DNA from: Paenibacillaceae bacterium GAS479
GTDB taxonomy: Bacteria; Bacillota; Bacilli; Paenibacillales; Paenibacillaceae
Assembly: GCA_900105225.1 (NCBI GenBank)
Contig: LT629764.1
Coordinates: 3,740,501 to 3,804,500 of the forward strand
Reading direction: 5' to 3'
Length of the DNA stretch: 64,000 nucleotides
The position numbers and the translations under genes are program-made. Every line of letters starts with the position of its first letter. Positions within the stretch are counted from its first letter, which is position 1. Shown here one piece after another: positions 43,684-51,961 of the stretch. The notes beneath the pieces were generated by a model. The model worked only from the letters and a program-made list of their open reading frames with translations, searched no databases and was not told the DNA's origin.

Positions 43684-44501
43684 GTTATGACATCCGTGTA
43701 GACTTAATTCCTGATCTGCCACGTGAAGGATATAGAAAGGGAATTGGTGCTTGGGAGGGCGTTTGTATCCATGATACGCAAGCACCTGGAGACAGCGATG
43801 AGAGAGAAATCACCTACTTCAAGCGTGAGTGGAGGAATCGTAAAGCATTCGTTCACGCTTTTGTAGATGGAGATTCCATGACTCAATGTGTCAAGTGGGA
43901 GTATAAGTCATGGGGATGTGGAAACGGGAATAATCGATTCATCAATATTGAGATGTGTTCTGCCCATAGTCAGGCTGACTTCAATGAGTTATATAAGCGT
44001 ACATGCTGGCTTGCTGCTTTGAAGCTATATGAACGTAAATTAGGCGTTACAGATGGTGTCACACTCGTTTCTCATGCGTGGGTGAGCAAGAATCTAGGTG
44101 GTACAAATCACTCTGATCCAATTAGCTTCCTGAAGCAGTGGGGGAAAACGTGGTCAGATATGGTTAAGGATGTAAAGGCAGCATATGAGGCTTTATCGAC
44201 TCAAGCTAAGCAGCAAGATACCGTTATTAATGTAGCTGTAGCTGTCGATGATAAAGTGATTGGCAAAGGTGTCCTCATTGATGGACGTTCATATATGCCG
44301 ATTAGAGCCATTGGAGAAGCTTTAGGTGGAATTGTAACCTGGGACGGTAAGGAAGGTTTAACAAAGGTAAATGGAGCTGTAATTAAGTCTACAGTTAATC
44401 GGAGTGGCATTACATATGGATGGTCTGGTGAGATTGCTCAGTTGACGAATACGAAGCTTGAGTGGAATGGGAAAACGAAGACGGTTCATTATTGGAAGTA
44501 A
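43680..44501 (+). CDS. N-acetylmuramoyl-L-alanine amidase (endolysin)
   Basis: 273 residues. The N-terminal amidase_2 domain (residues about 1-165) carries zinc-ligand candidates at GVCIHDTQAPGD and in the SHAWVSKNLGGTNHSDP segment. The C-terminal 80 residues (DDKVIGKGVLIDGRSYMPIR) look like a copper-amine-oxidase-like stalk domain, common in Paenibacillus cell-wall proteins and probably a wall-binding module. It lies directly after the holin, the normal lysis cassette. Terminators at 44512 and 44662 end the island operon. Confidence 0.92.
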   Translation: MSYDIRVDLIPDLPREGYRKGIGAWEGVCIHDTQAPGDSDEREITYFKREWRNRKAFVHAFVDGDSMTQCVKWEYKSWGCGNGNNRFINIEMCSAHSQADFNELYKRTCWLAALKLYERKLGVTDGVTLVSHAWVSKNLGGTNHSDPISFLKQWGKTWSDMVKDVKAAYEALSTQAKQQDTVINVAVAVDDKVIGKGVLIDGRSYMPIRAIGEALGGIVTWDGKEGLTKVNGAVIKSTVNRSGITYGWSGEIAQLTNTKLEWNGKTKTVHYWK

Positions 44502-44511
44502 CATGATCATG

Positions 44512-44541
44512 AGCCTGTGCTGATAAAGCATGGGCTTTTTT
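44512..44541 (+). terminator. Terminator of the tail operon
   Basis: AGCCTGTGCT and AGCATGGGCT arms with two weak pairs, followed by TTTTTTTG. Confidence 0.7.
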
Positions 44542-44661
44542 TGTCTTATCGCTCTATAAATTTGGCAGAAGAACAAGGTATCGGGTATACTAAATGTTAG
44601 ATAAGCTTGTAGTTGCTACACATTGAAGTATTCACCTCACGGACTTAAGTCCAATTTGTCT

Positions 44662-44690
44662 AAAAAGCCTTGCAGACTAAGGCTTTTTAT
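44662..44690 (+). terminator. Second terminator near the right end of the island
   Basis: AAAAAGCCTT-GCAGACT-AAGGCTTTTT. A perfect 12-bp palindrome GGACTTAAGTCC (44641-44652) lies just upstream. Confidence 0.85.
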
Positions 44691-44712
44691 TAAGAATCTC
44701 AATTCGTCCATC

Positions 44713-44887
44713 CGTTGTCTCTGCCGCCGGTACGACGCATAAAGTCAATATCGAGCTGATTTTGCAATACATCCGTGATGTAGGCAAAATTCCTGCTCAG
44801 CGTAATACGAAGTACAGTATCCTTCGTGTGTTCAATGAAGGCGAGCATGCGGAACGCGATTTTGTGATGCAGAACTAGGCGGATTTA
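44713..44887 (+). repeat. mqnC fragment: attR: right copy of 175-bp mqnC 3'-end repeat
   Basis: Identical to 26433-26607. It contains the last 55 codons and stop of mqnC plus nine bases and is untranslated here. It marks the right boundary of the island. Confidence 0.95.
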
Positions 44888-44912
44888 CACGCTGTTATTC
44901 GCTCAAGCAACT

Positions 44913-44967
44913 AAAACGCTTATCTATATTAATCCGGTTGGTGGGAATTAATATGGATAAGCGTTTT
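44913..44967 (+). terminator. Large hairpin outside attR resembling the integrase leader
   Basis: AAAACGCTTATC and GATAAGCGTTTT with continued pairing inward (21 of about 22 positions) around a GGTTGGT-type loop, then TTTTATT. In the uninterrupted chromosome it would lie 26 bp after the repeat and could be the native mqnC terminator. It aligns closely with 26703-26765, including GGTGGG and an ATGGATAAGCG start codon, whose frame ends after 14 codons (MDKRFIDFFKEISS). It is therefore either the ancestral terminator copied into the island or the stub of an earlier related element. Confidence 0.7.
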
Positions 44968-45057
44968 ATTGATTTCTTCAAAGAGATATCCTCCTAAGAA
45001 TTAGCAGGAGAAATGATTATGACTCCTCCTAGTATTACGAGCTCTGCCTATATCAAA

Positions 45058-45096
45058 GAAAAGCATGCTCCTCATCATGAGGAGCATGCTTTTTTA
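45058..45096. terminator. Strong bidirectional terminator
   Basis: Perfect arms AAGCATGCTCCTCAT and ATGAGGAGCATGCTT around a single C, with TTTTTT on the plus side and TTTTCTTT on the minus side. It ends the diguanylate cyclase gene. Confidence 0.9.
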
Positions 45097-45118
45097 GCAT
45101 TATTGCGCATTGCTGAGC

Positions 45119-46294
45119 CTATTGCCAAGCGAAGCGAGACTGCTCTCCGGCTGCCGAAGCATCTCCGGCCAGTACGATCCGGTTTTTGCCCTGGGACTTC
45201 GCGTTGTAAAGCGCCTGATCCGTACGGATAAAAAACTTTTCTTTGCCTTCGCGATCATAATCGGCGAAGCCGATGCTGACCGTGATCTGGCGAGAGCCAA
45301 GCTCTTTGTAAACGGCCAATTCAATATTTTGACGGATCGTCTCAAGAATTTGCAATGACTTATCAGCGCTTTTATCCGTGAAAATGACGGCCAACTCCTC
45401 ACCGCCATACCGCGCGACAAAATCATTCATGCCTGCCTGTGAGCGGACGAGATCGGCAACTTGTCTTAAAACAGAATCACCGGCACGATGGCCGAAATGG
45501 TCGTTGACCGATTTGAAATTGTCGATGTCGATCAATGCCAACTGAAGCGGCATATGGGTCGTGTCATGATGCTCAATGAGTTTGTCCAAGTATTCATGAA
45601 ACGTAATATGGTTGTAAAGCTCGGTCAAGGCATCCGTCTTAGCCAGCTTGTCCATTAAAATATTTTTGACGAGTAGCTCTTGATTAGACTTGGCTGCATG
45701 GATGTAATATTGCCGCATCTCCTTGCCTCGTGAGATGACACCTCTAGCAATGAGGCAGAAGGCCCCTAGCATAGCGGTCAGCGCAACGATGCCGACAACT
45801 GAAATGTCCATGCTTGTATTGAAGAAATACAGACTGTACAGCGTCACGAGCGACATAAGTGATGCCGCAATCAGCTTGCGAGCCGAAAAATAAAAAATCG
45901 AAACAAGCACTGGTAAGAACAAGGCTGGAATTATATATCCGATCTCAACATTAATATCTACAATTATAAATGTAATTACAGACGAGGCAGCCAAGAGGGC
46001 ATAGTCTCGCATTCTCTCTTCCAGGAAGCGCAGGCATAACTCCGACAACACGAGTACACTCAAGTGAAGTGCTGCAGGTATAAGCATGTAGTGCCTGAAA
46101 AATTCCTCGGGAGCAAGAGGAGTGATAAAAATTAAGTAGAGGCATTCCAACATAACCATCAAAACCAGCAAGCTCCAGAAGCCTTTCATTAGCATCCGGT
46201 TCCAACGGGCTCGGGTGAAATCGAGCAATTGATCATCCAAGGTTAAGTTCACTCCAGCTAGAAAGCTTAGTACACACGTAAAATAATATACCAT
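45119..46294 (-). CDS. Membrane-bound diguanylate cyclase (GGDEF)
   Basis: 391 residues. Five or six transmembrane helices fill residues about 1-195, then a GGDEF domain (about 225-375) makes c-di-GMP from GTP. The active-site motif is GGEEL (RYGGEELAV), a functional variant. The allosteric I-site RxxD is missing: the position three residues before the Asp of NDFVARYGG is Gly, so feedback inhibition is unlikely. The N-terminal sensor has no recognised fold. No EAL or HD-GYP gene is nearby. The start ATG has only a modest AAGG site. Confidence 0.9.
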   Translation of the reverse strand: MVYYFTCVLSFLAGVNLTLDDQLLDFTRARWNRMLMKGFWSLLVLMVMLECLYLIFITPLAPEEFFRHYMLIPAALHLSVLVLSELCLRFLEERMRDYALLAASSVITFIIVDINVEIGYIIPALFLPVLVSIFYFSARKLIAASLMSLVTLYSLYFFNTSMDISVVGIVALTAMLGAFCLIARGVISRGKEMRQYYIHAAKSNQELLVKNILMDKLAKTDALTELYNHITFHEYLDKLIEHHDTTHMPLQLALIDIDNFKSVNDHFGHRAGDSVLRQVADLVRSQAGMNDFVARYGGEELAVIFTDKSADKSLQILETIRQNIELAVYKELGSRQITVSIGFADYDREGKEKFFIRTDQALYNAKSQGKNRIVLAGDASAAGEQSRFAWQ

Positions 46295-46446
46295 GAATAA
46301 ACCTTCAATCCAATCCTCCTATGGATAGATATTTCATGCTTAACCACGATTTTCCTTATCTGAACTACAGCAAGCAGCCGTCTGGCGTTGCCGCATATCC
46401 CGGAAGCTTCAGCCATATACTAAAGGAATGAAGGGAGCTGAAGGCG

Positions 46447-47394
46447 ATGGAGTTGCTTGTCGTGGATCTCATAAACGAAGAGGAGAACAGCGGAGCAGCG
46501 CTGTGCAGCCGGCTCAATGAAATCGGCGCTTTTGATGCGGGCCAAAAGAATGGCCTGGAACGAATGCCGTTGTGGAGCTGGACGATGTCCTCGGATGAGG
46601 AAAGTTTGACTTGTACGGCGCATTTGCCCCAATTCCGTTTGGCGGAGCATGGGGAGCAGTTGTACACAGGTGCGGCGTGTATTCTTGCCGATTATATTGT
46701 AGAAAAGCATGAGCCAGACATCATTCGCCAGATCATTCGCAAGCAGTTCCGCTATTCCCGCGAAGAAGAAGCGGCAATAGAGCGTTGCTGCCGCATGGTG
46801 CTGTCTGGAGAACAATGGGGCTTGACCGAGGATGAATCATTCCCGAAGGAACAGGGCGGCAACCGCAGAAGCATCAAAGTCGCCGCTGAGTTGCTCGACT
46901 ATATGGCAGAGAACACTCACCTCCATTTGCAAGGTTTTCTTACCTTCCGACTTCATAGCTACTGGCAGGAGCTGAGGGAAGCTGCTGAGTATGCTGTTGA
47001 AGAATATGTAATGGATAAGCAATATCAGGAGTTTATCTCCTTGCTCAAATATTTTGTGGCGGCTCAGCCCAATCGACGTGGCCTTGTCCATGTGCTGCAT
47101 GGTGCGGATCGGTCAATCCAATTGCTGGATGAGCAATTCGAGCCGCTGGATATGAAGGGTGAGGATCATGCTCTTGCAGAGCTCGTTGATGCTGAGCTTA
47201 ATATGGAAGACATGATACTGAGCAACTTGATTACAGCAGCTCCGGCTTTGATCTGTATCCACACATCCGAGCCTGAGCATCAGGTTATTCGTACCATTCA
47301 GGCCATTTTTGACAGTCGGATCGATATATGTGGCGGCTGCGGTGACTGCCAAATGCCACGAAGGGAAGTTTTAGGAGGCAGCGGTGAGTCTTGA
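46447..47394 (+). CDS. ytxC: YtxC-like sporulation protein
   Basis: 315 residues, soluble, matching YtxC in length and in position directly upstream of thrS, an order shared with Bacillus. Recognisable segments are LADYIVEKHEPDIIRQIIRKQF, FLTFRLHSYWQEL and AVEEYVMDKQYQEFISLLKYFV. It ends in a Cys-rich ICGGCGDCQMPR patch that might bind metal. The family is annotated as sporulation-related with no known biochemistry. The stop codon overlaps the -35 of the thrS promoter. Confidence 0.85.
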   Translation: MELLVVDLINEEENSGAALCSRLNEIGAFDAGQKNGLERMPLWSWTMSSDEESLTCTAHLPQFRLAEHGEQLYTGAACILADYIVEKHEPDIIRQIIRKQFRYSREEEAAIERCCRMVLSGEQWGLTEDESFPKEQGGNRRSIKVAAELLDYMAENTHLHLQGFLTFRLHSYWQELREAAEYAVEEYVMDKQYQEFISLLKYFVAAQPNRRGLVHVLHGADRSIQLLDEQFEPLDMKGEDHALAELVDAELNMEDMILSNLITAAPALICIHTSEPEHQVIRTIQAIFDSRIDICGGCGDCQMPRREVLGGSGES

Positions 47395-47420
47395 CCCGTT
47401 AGCTATTTCTTTTATATAAT
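47391..47420 (+). promoter_or_regulatory. Promoter of the thrS T-box leader
   Basis: TTGACC (47391-47396), an 18-bp spacer, TATAAT (47415-47420). Confidence 0.7.
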
Positions 47421-47427
47421 GGCATCA

Positions 47428-47711
47428 CAAAGCGTTGACAAAGACATGCGTTATTCGACAGCCCTTCTCAGAGACAGGAACCTTGGCTGTAAGTTCCTGA
47501 TGCGTGCGCGGATAGCTGTACCCCTTTGAAGCTGCAGGATGGAACACGGTTCTGATCGGGCCGCAAGTATATTCTGACGAGTCGTCCTCGTTAGCGGACA
47601 TCAGGAGAACGTCCCTTTTTGGCCCACTCGGCCAAGGGCGTTGAATGAGGGTGGAACCACGGGTCTGAATCGACAGCACTCGTCCCTTTGCGGGACGCAG
47701 TGCTTTTTTGC
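47428..47711 (+). promoter_or_regulatory. T-box riboswitch of thrS
   Basis: A long structured leader ends in the invariant T-box AGGGTGGAACCACGGGT (47648-47664), whose TGG pairs with the free NCCA end of tRNA. It is followed by a terminator at 47676-47709 (GCACT.GTCCC and GGGAC..AGTGC, then TTTTTT). Uncharged tRNA-Thr should stabilise the antiterminator and turn thrS on. I could not assign the specifier codon with confidence; an ACC near 47520 is a candidate. Confidence 0.93.
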
Positions 47712-47746
47712 GTCCACGTGATCATACTCATGGAGGCGATAGGATT

Positions 47747-49684
47747 ATGGCAGTAGAAATTAAGCTCCCGGACGGAGCAGCCCGTTCTTATGAAGCAGGC
47801 GCAACGATAGAGGATGTAGCCGCTTCGATCAGCTCCGGTCTTCGCAAAAATGCGGTAGCTGGCAAGCTGGACGGTAAGGTCGTTGACCTTTACACGCCGC
47901 TTACGGAAGGTGCAATTGTAGAAATCGTTACGCTTGACTCTGCGGACGGTCTTGAGGTTTATCGTCACAGCACGGCCCATCTTATGGCGCAAGCGATCAA
48001 GCGCATTTATGGCGACAAAACAGTCAAGCTCGGCATCGGCCCGGTAATCGAAGACGGCTTTTACTATGATATCGACATGGAGCAGTCGCTTACACCGGAG
48101 GATCTGGAAAAGATCGAGAAGGAAATGGAGCGCATTGTCAAACAAGATTTGCCGATTCGCCGCCGTGAAGTGAGCCGTGAAGAAGCGATCAACATTTTCA
48201 GCGAGCTGGAAGATCCACTCAAGCTGGAACTGATCCGCGATCTGCCGGAGTCGTCCGTTATCACGATTTATGATCAAGGCGAATTTTTCGATCTGTGCCG
48301 CGGTCCGCATCTGCCATCCACAGGCCGCATCAAAGCTTTCAAGCTGCTCAGCGTAGCTGGTGCTTACTGGCGCGGAGATTCCAAAAACAAGATGCTGCAA
48401 CGTATTTACGGCACGGCTTTCCCTAAAAAAGCTCAGCTTGACGAGCATCTTCATTTTCTAGAGGAAGCGAAAAAGCGTGACCACCGTAAGCTTGGCCGGG
48501 AGCTCAAAATGTTCACCTTCTCCAAAGAAGTTGGGCAAGGATTGCCGATCTGGCTGCCTAACGGCGCACGTGTACGCCGCACGCTGGAGCGTTATATCGT
48601 AGATCTGGAAGAGCAGCTTGGTTACCAGCATGTGTATACTCCTGTACTGGCCAATGTGGAGCTTTACAAAACGAGTGGCCACTGGGAGCATTACAGCGAG
48701 GATATGTTCCCTAAGATGACAATGGACAATGAAGAGCTTGTCCTTCGTCCGATGAACTGCCCTCATCATATGATGGTGTTCAAAAGCGATATGCGCAGCT
48801 ACCGTGATCTCCCGATCCGTGTCGCCGAACTTGGCACGATGCATCGCTACGAGATGTCCGGCGCGCTGACTGGCTTGCATCGCGTAAGAGCGATGACGCT
48901 GAATGATGCCCATATTTTCTGCCGTCCGGATCAGATCAAAGAAGAATTCGCCCGCGTAGTCAACTTGATCCGCAAAGTATACGAGGACTTTGGAATCAAG
49001 GAGTATCGCTTCCGCTTGTCCTACCGTGATCCACAAGATACGGAGAAGTACTTCCAGAACGACGAGATGTGGGAGATGAGCCAGCGTATGCTGCGCGAAG
49101 TGGTCGAGGAGCTGGAATTGCCATTCTTCGAGGCGGAAGGCGAAGCGGCCTTCTATGGCCCTAAGCTGGACGTGCAGATCAAAACGGCGCTTGGCAAAGA
49201 AGAGACGCTTTCGACGGCTCAGCTGGACTTCCTGCTGCCTGAGCGTTTCGAGCTTGAATATGTCGGCGAAGACGGTAAGAAGCATCGTCCGGTCGTCATT
49301 CACCGCGGCATTATCAGCACGATGGAACGCATGACGGCGTTCCTGCTGGAGAACTTTGCTGGTGCACTGCCACTGTGGCTGAGTCCGCAGCAAGCTCGCG
49401 TTATTCCAGTTTCTCAAGTATATGAGGACTATGCCCGTAAGGTAGAAGAGCAGTTGCTCGCCGCAGGCGTTCGTGCTGAGAGCGATCTGCGTAACGAGAA
49501 ACTCGGCTACAAAATCCGCGAGGCGCAGCTCGAGAAAATCCCATATATGCTCATTGTTGGCGAAAACGAGGCGGGAGCCGGAACCGTATCCGTCCGCAAA
49601 CGCGGCGAGGGTGATATCGGAGCTCGTCCAGTATCCGAGCTGGCTGAACAGCTGGCAGAAGAGATCCGCAGCAAGTCCATTTAA
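47747..49684 (+). CDS. thrS: Threonyl-tRNA synthetase
   Basis: 645 residues. The TGS domain (residues about 1-60), the editing domain with HxxxH ([11 protein letters not shown] near residue 73) and Cys ligand, and the class II catalytic core follow in order. Motif 2 and zinc ligands are visible ([29 protein letters not shown]), with the anticodon-binding domain at the end ([14 protein letters not shown]). I start at ATG 47747 with GGAGGCGATAGG; the frame is open upstream into the T-box leader without a start signal. It charges tRNA-Thr and is regulated by the T-box. Confidence 0.98.
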   Translation: MAVEIKLPDGAARSYEAGATIEDVAASISSGLRKNAVAGKLDGKVVDLYTPLTEGAIVEIVTLDSADGLEVYRHSTAHLMAQAIKRIYGDKTVKLGIGPVIEDGFYYDIDMEQSLTPEDLEKIEKEMERIVKQDLPIRRREVSREEAINIFSELEDPLKLELIRDLPESSVITIYDQGEFFDLCRGPHLPSTGRIKAFKLLSVAGAYWRGDSKNKMLQRIYGTAFPKKAQLDEHLHFLEEAKKRDHRKLGRELKMFTFSKEVGQGLPIWLPNGARVRRTLERYIVDLEEQLGYQHVYTPVLANVELYKTSGHWEHYSEDMFPKMTMDNEELVLRPMNCPHHMMVFKSDMRSYRDLPIRVAELGTMHRYEMSGALTGLHRVRAMTLNDAHIFCRPDQIKEEFARVVNLIRKVYEDFGIKEYRFRLSYRDPQDTEKYFQNDEMWEMSQRMLREVVEELELPFFEAEGEAAFYGPKLDVQIKTALGKEETLSTAQLDFLLPERFELEYVGEDGKKHRPVVIHRGIISTMERMTAFLLENFAGALPLWLSPQQARVIPVSQVYEDYARKVEEQLLAAGVRAESDLRNEKLGYKIREAQLEKIPYMLIVGENEAGAGTVSVRKRGEGDIGARPVSELAEQLAEEIRSKSI

Positions 49685-49703
49685 TACCTGTTACTTAGGC
49701 ATG

Positions 49704-49738
49704 AAGCGCCCTCCCGCTGAAGAGGGCGCTTTTTTTTT
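49704..49738 (+). terminator. Terminator of thrS
   Basis: AAGCGCCCTC and GAGGGCGCTT followed by TTTTTTTT. Confidence 0.92.
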
Positions 49739-49848
49739 GTTCTTATTTTATGGAAAAACGCCTCGAATGAGAATTCATTTATAATGCAAAAAACTGAATA
49801 AGTTTGTCCGGCAACGGGTAACCTCCGTTAAAAGGGGAGATCGCACTC

Positions 49849-50907
49849 ATGCCGAAAGGCTTATTGAACATACGAAAACGAATATCGGATATGAAATATT
49901 GGCTTGGTCGTCGCAAAGGGACGTTGCCTCAGAGTGAAACATTCATCACATATCGGAAATTCATTTATGGCCTTGCTCTTGTTGTCGTAGTTGCTCTATG
50001 CCTAGAAGCAGGACGGCTAACGGTTGGAGCCGAGACTGAAAGTGGCCAGGCTTCAAAGCAAGCTGCCGGGGATGAACAGGCAGGAAGGGGCCAGGGAGTA
50101 GCAAAGGGGCTTGGTACTGCTGCTGCATCGCAGCTCCATTCCGCTCTGTTTTCGACAGAGCTTCGGCAAGTGAGACGGACATCAACTGCACCGCCGCATA
50201 ATTCCGTTCTGCTCTCGACAGAGCTTCAGCGGGTTGGGCAGACAGCATCTGTAGCGCGGCCTATCGCACTCATGTTTTCACCGCTGCAATCAGTACCCAA
50301 TTCATTCGGTCCACCTAGTCCATCCAGCATTAGCCTTAGGAGCGATAGTGAAGACCTGGGAACAGATAAGCTGAAGCAAGTCTCACGAGTGAGGAAAGCT
50401 GTGAAGGACAAGCCTTCTATTCCCGAAAAGAGATCAGCGAATGAAGAACCGACGATGAATGGCAAATCTGCTCCGGAGAGCAAGCCGGCAACGAAGCCGC
50501 TCAAGTCCATTTCAGTGCTCGCAACAGGATATACAGCTGGCATTGAGTCCACAGGCAAAAAGCCGGGCCATCGGCTGTACGGTATTACCCGCTCAGGTGT
50601 AAAAGTCAGACGCGGTCAGGTATCAACGATTGCCGCTGATACCAAAGTGCTGCCCATCGGAACGATTCTGTACGTCCCGGGTTACGGTTATAGTGTGGTG
50701 GCCGATACAGGATCCAAAATTAAAGGCCATCGCATCGATTTGTATTTTGACACGACAAAGCAGGTTTATAGTCAATGGGGCAAAAAGCAGGTAACTGTGC
50801 AGGTTCTGAAGGTCGGCAACGGCAAGCTCGATCAAAAAACGCTGAACCGGCTGAATCAAGCGATGAAAGCTGGCAAAGGTTTATTTTTAGAGGAAGCAAA
50901 AAGCTGA
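49849..50907 (+). CDS. 3D domain protein, probable cell-wall lytic transglycosylase-like
   Basis: 352 residues. A cytoplasmic basic start, one membrane anchor (residues about 42-58, [18 protein letters not shown]), a low-complexity linker with two imperfect repeats ([16 protein letters not shown] and [15 protein letters not shown]), then a C-terminal 3D domain (residues about 225-325). The 3D signature is visible in [20 protein letters not shown] and [18 protein letters not shown], whose three Asp residues give the domain its name (YocH/YuiC/RpfB-type barrel). It probably remodels peptidoglycan at the cell surface. AAAGGGGAGATCG precedes the ATG. Confidence 0.85.
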   Translation: MPKGLLNIRKRISDMKYWLGRRKGTLPQSETFITYRKFIYGLALVVVVALCLEAGRLTVGAETESGQASKQAAGDEQAGRGQGVAKGLGTAAASQLHSALFSTELRQVRRTSTAPPHNSVLLSTELQRVGQTASVARPIALMFSPLQSVPNSFGPPSPSSISLRSDSEDLGTDKLKQVSRVRKAVKDKPSIPEKRSANEEPTMNGKSAPESKPATKPLKSISVLATGYTAGIESTGKKPGHRLYGITRSGVKVRRGQVSTIAADTKVLPIGTILYVPGYGYSVVADTGSKIKGHRIDLYFDTTKQVYSQWGKKQVTVQVLKVGNGKLDQKTLNRLNQAMKAGKGLFLEEAKS

Positions 50908-50937
50908 AGCTCCAAGAGAGGGGCTTCAGCTTCACGA

Positions 50938-50969
50938 GAAACCTGAGAACCATCAGGTTTCTTTTTTTT
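50938..50969 (+). terminator. Terminator of the 3D-domain gene
   Basis: GAAACCTGA and TCAGGTTTC followed by TTTTTTTT. A second perfect stem, AAGCTGAAGC with GCTTCAGCTT (50901-50932), overlaps the stop codon just upstream. Confidence 0.88.
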
Positions 50970-50985
50970 GCTATTGTTGAAAGAG

Positions 50986-51093
50986 CTAGATCTTTTTGAC
51001 GAACTCTGACTTCAGCTTCATGGCGCCAAAACCGTCAAATTTGCAATCGATGTCATGATGCTCTTCGATCAGGCGAATGGTTTTGACTATAGG
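50986..51093 (-). pseudogene. 3' gene remnant, 35 codons
   Basis: An open minus-strand frame reads [33 protein letters not shown] and TAG. It looks like the genuine C-terminus of a small protein I do not recognise. An in-frame TGA cuts it off upstream and no start is present, so it is probably a relic lying between the 3D-domain gene and the Lrp gene. Confidence 0.3.
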
Positions 51094-51121
51094 TCATATC
51101 GCAGCTATCTACAATTGCCTG

Positions 51122-51580
51122 CTAAACGTCCAGGCCGCTAGCGGATTTATATTTCTTGATCATAAGCTGGGTCTGGACGTTGACCACGCCTTGCAGTACA
51201 TAGAGCTTATCGTACAGAAACATCTCGAGTTCCTCTTCATCGCGCAAGAGCGTATGTACATGAAGAGTGCTTGATCCGGTCATTTGATAAATATTCGTTA
51301 CCTGCTCTTCCTGGGACAGCTGTTGGCCTACTGCATCAACAAAACGGGGCTCGACCTGGATCTCGAAAAAGGCGGAGATGGTTCGACCAAGCTTGGCGAC
51401 ATTGACGCGAACTGTAAAATGCTCAAGCACGCCGCACTCCAGCAGAGATTCCACTCGCTTCTGGATAGCTACTCGCGACAGGCTCAGTGTCTCTCCGATT
51501 CTGGCGTAAGGCATCCTTCCGTTTTCGAGAAGTAGCTGCACGATCCCCTGATCGATCTCGTCCAGATGGGGAAGCTTCAT
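51122..51580 (-). CDS. Lrp/AsnC family transcriptional regulator
   Basis: 152 residues. The N-terminal helix-turn-helix (LDEIDQGIVQLLLENGRMPYARIGETLSLS) is followed by a RAM/AsnC ligand domain (FFEIQVEPRFVDAVGQQL, VTNIYQMTGSSTLHVHTLL). The start is taken at ATG 51580, 11 bases after AAAGGAG; an earlier in-frame ATG at 51601 overlaps that site. It probably senses an amino acid. No obvious target gene is adjacent; autoregulation is likely. Confidence 0.85.
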   Translation of the reverse strand: MKLPHLDEIDQGIVQLLLENGRMPYARIGETLSLSRVAIQKRVESLLECGVLEHFTVRVNVAKLGRTISAFFEIQVEPRFVDAVGQQLSQEEQVTNIYQMTGSSTLHVHTLLRDEEELEMFLYDKLYVLQGVVNVQTQLMIKKYKSASGLDV

Positions 51581-51961
51581 TTTTGGCCGAACTCCTTTCA
51601 TGTATCAAACTTTTGATTTCACATGTAAACAAACATAACATATAGAAGCGATGTTGGATAGAGATTTTTGATTTCGAAGAGCAACAGACTCTTGCGAATT
51701 TGACTCTTTACGTAATTAAACAAGGGGATTGTGGAATAGGGTCCTATTCCTTTCCAATTTAAACGGCAGCCCAGGCTTAATGTACTCTTTTTTATGTAAT
51801 ATATATGTCATATTTATCGATATTACATTTTTAAGCTCAACTTATAAAGAGACACGCACTCGGTCTGCAGGCGGAGAACAGGATCAACCGTCAGCCCCTA
51901 GAGCAGGCATGGCGCATGCGCTATAATCAAGTCACAAGGAGAGTTCAAGGAGTGAGCATAG

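Larger units (their letters stand above)
26433..44887. mobile_element. Integrative island encoding a headless contractile tail (tailocin)
   Basis: An 18,280-bp element bounded by an identical 175-bp direct repeat of the mqnC 3' end. Contents in order: tyrosine integrase, secreted 425-aa protein, 174-aa membrane-anchored protein, minus-strand regulator with a small membrane protein, then a single plus-strand tail operon from tail terminator through sheath, tube, chaperone, tape measure, hub, spike, wedge, fibre, XkdX-like protein, holin and amidase. No terminase, portal, scaffold or capsid gene is present. Codon use and base composition are visibly more A/T-rich than the flanks, indicating transfer. 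Known relatives by gene order are PBSX of Bacillus (which has a head) and the diffocins of Clostridioides (which do not). Confidence 0.9.

Noticed and set aside
26433-44887. Complete temperate prophage
   Set aside because: No capsid, portal, terminase, replication or repressor genes; the gene set goes directly from a tail terminator to the sheath.
44953-44997. 14-codon frame MDKRFIDFFKEISS as a gene
   Set aside because: Too short and inside a hairpin; treated as a relic or terminator instead.
45013-45231. 72-codon plus-strand frame (MIMTPPSITSSAYIKEK...)
   Set aside because: It runs through a perfect terminator hairpin and into the antisense of the diguanylate cyclase; the ribosome binding site is too close to the first ATG.
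48458-49417. Long open frame antisense to thrS
   Set aside because: Shadow of thrS; composition follows the complementary codons and no motif is present.
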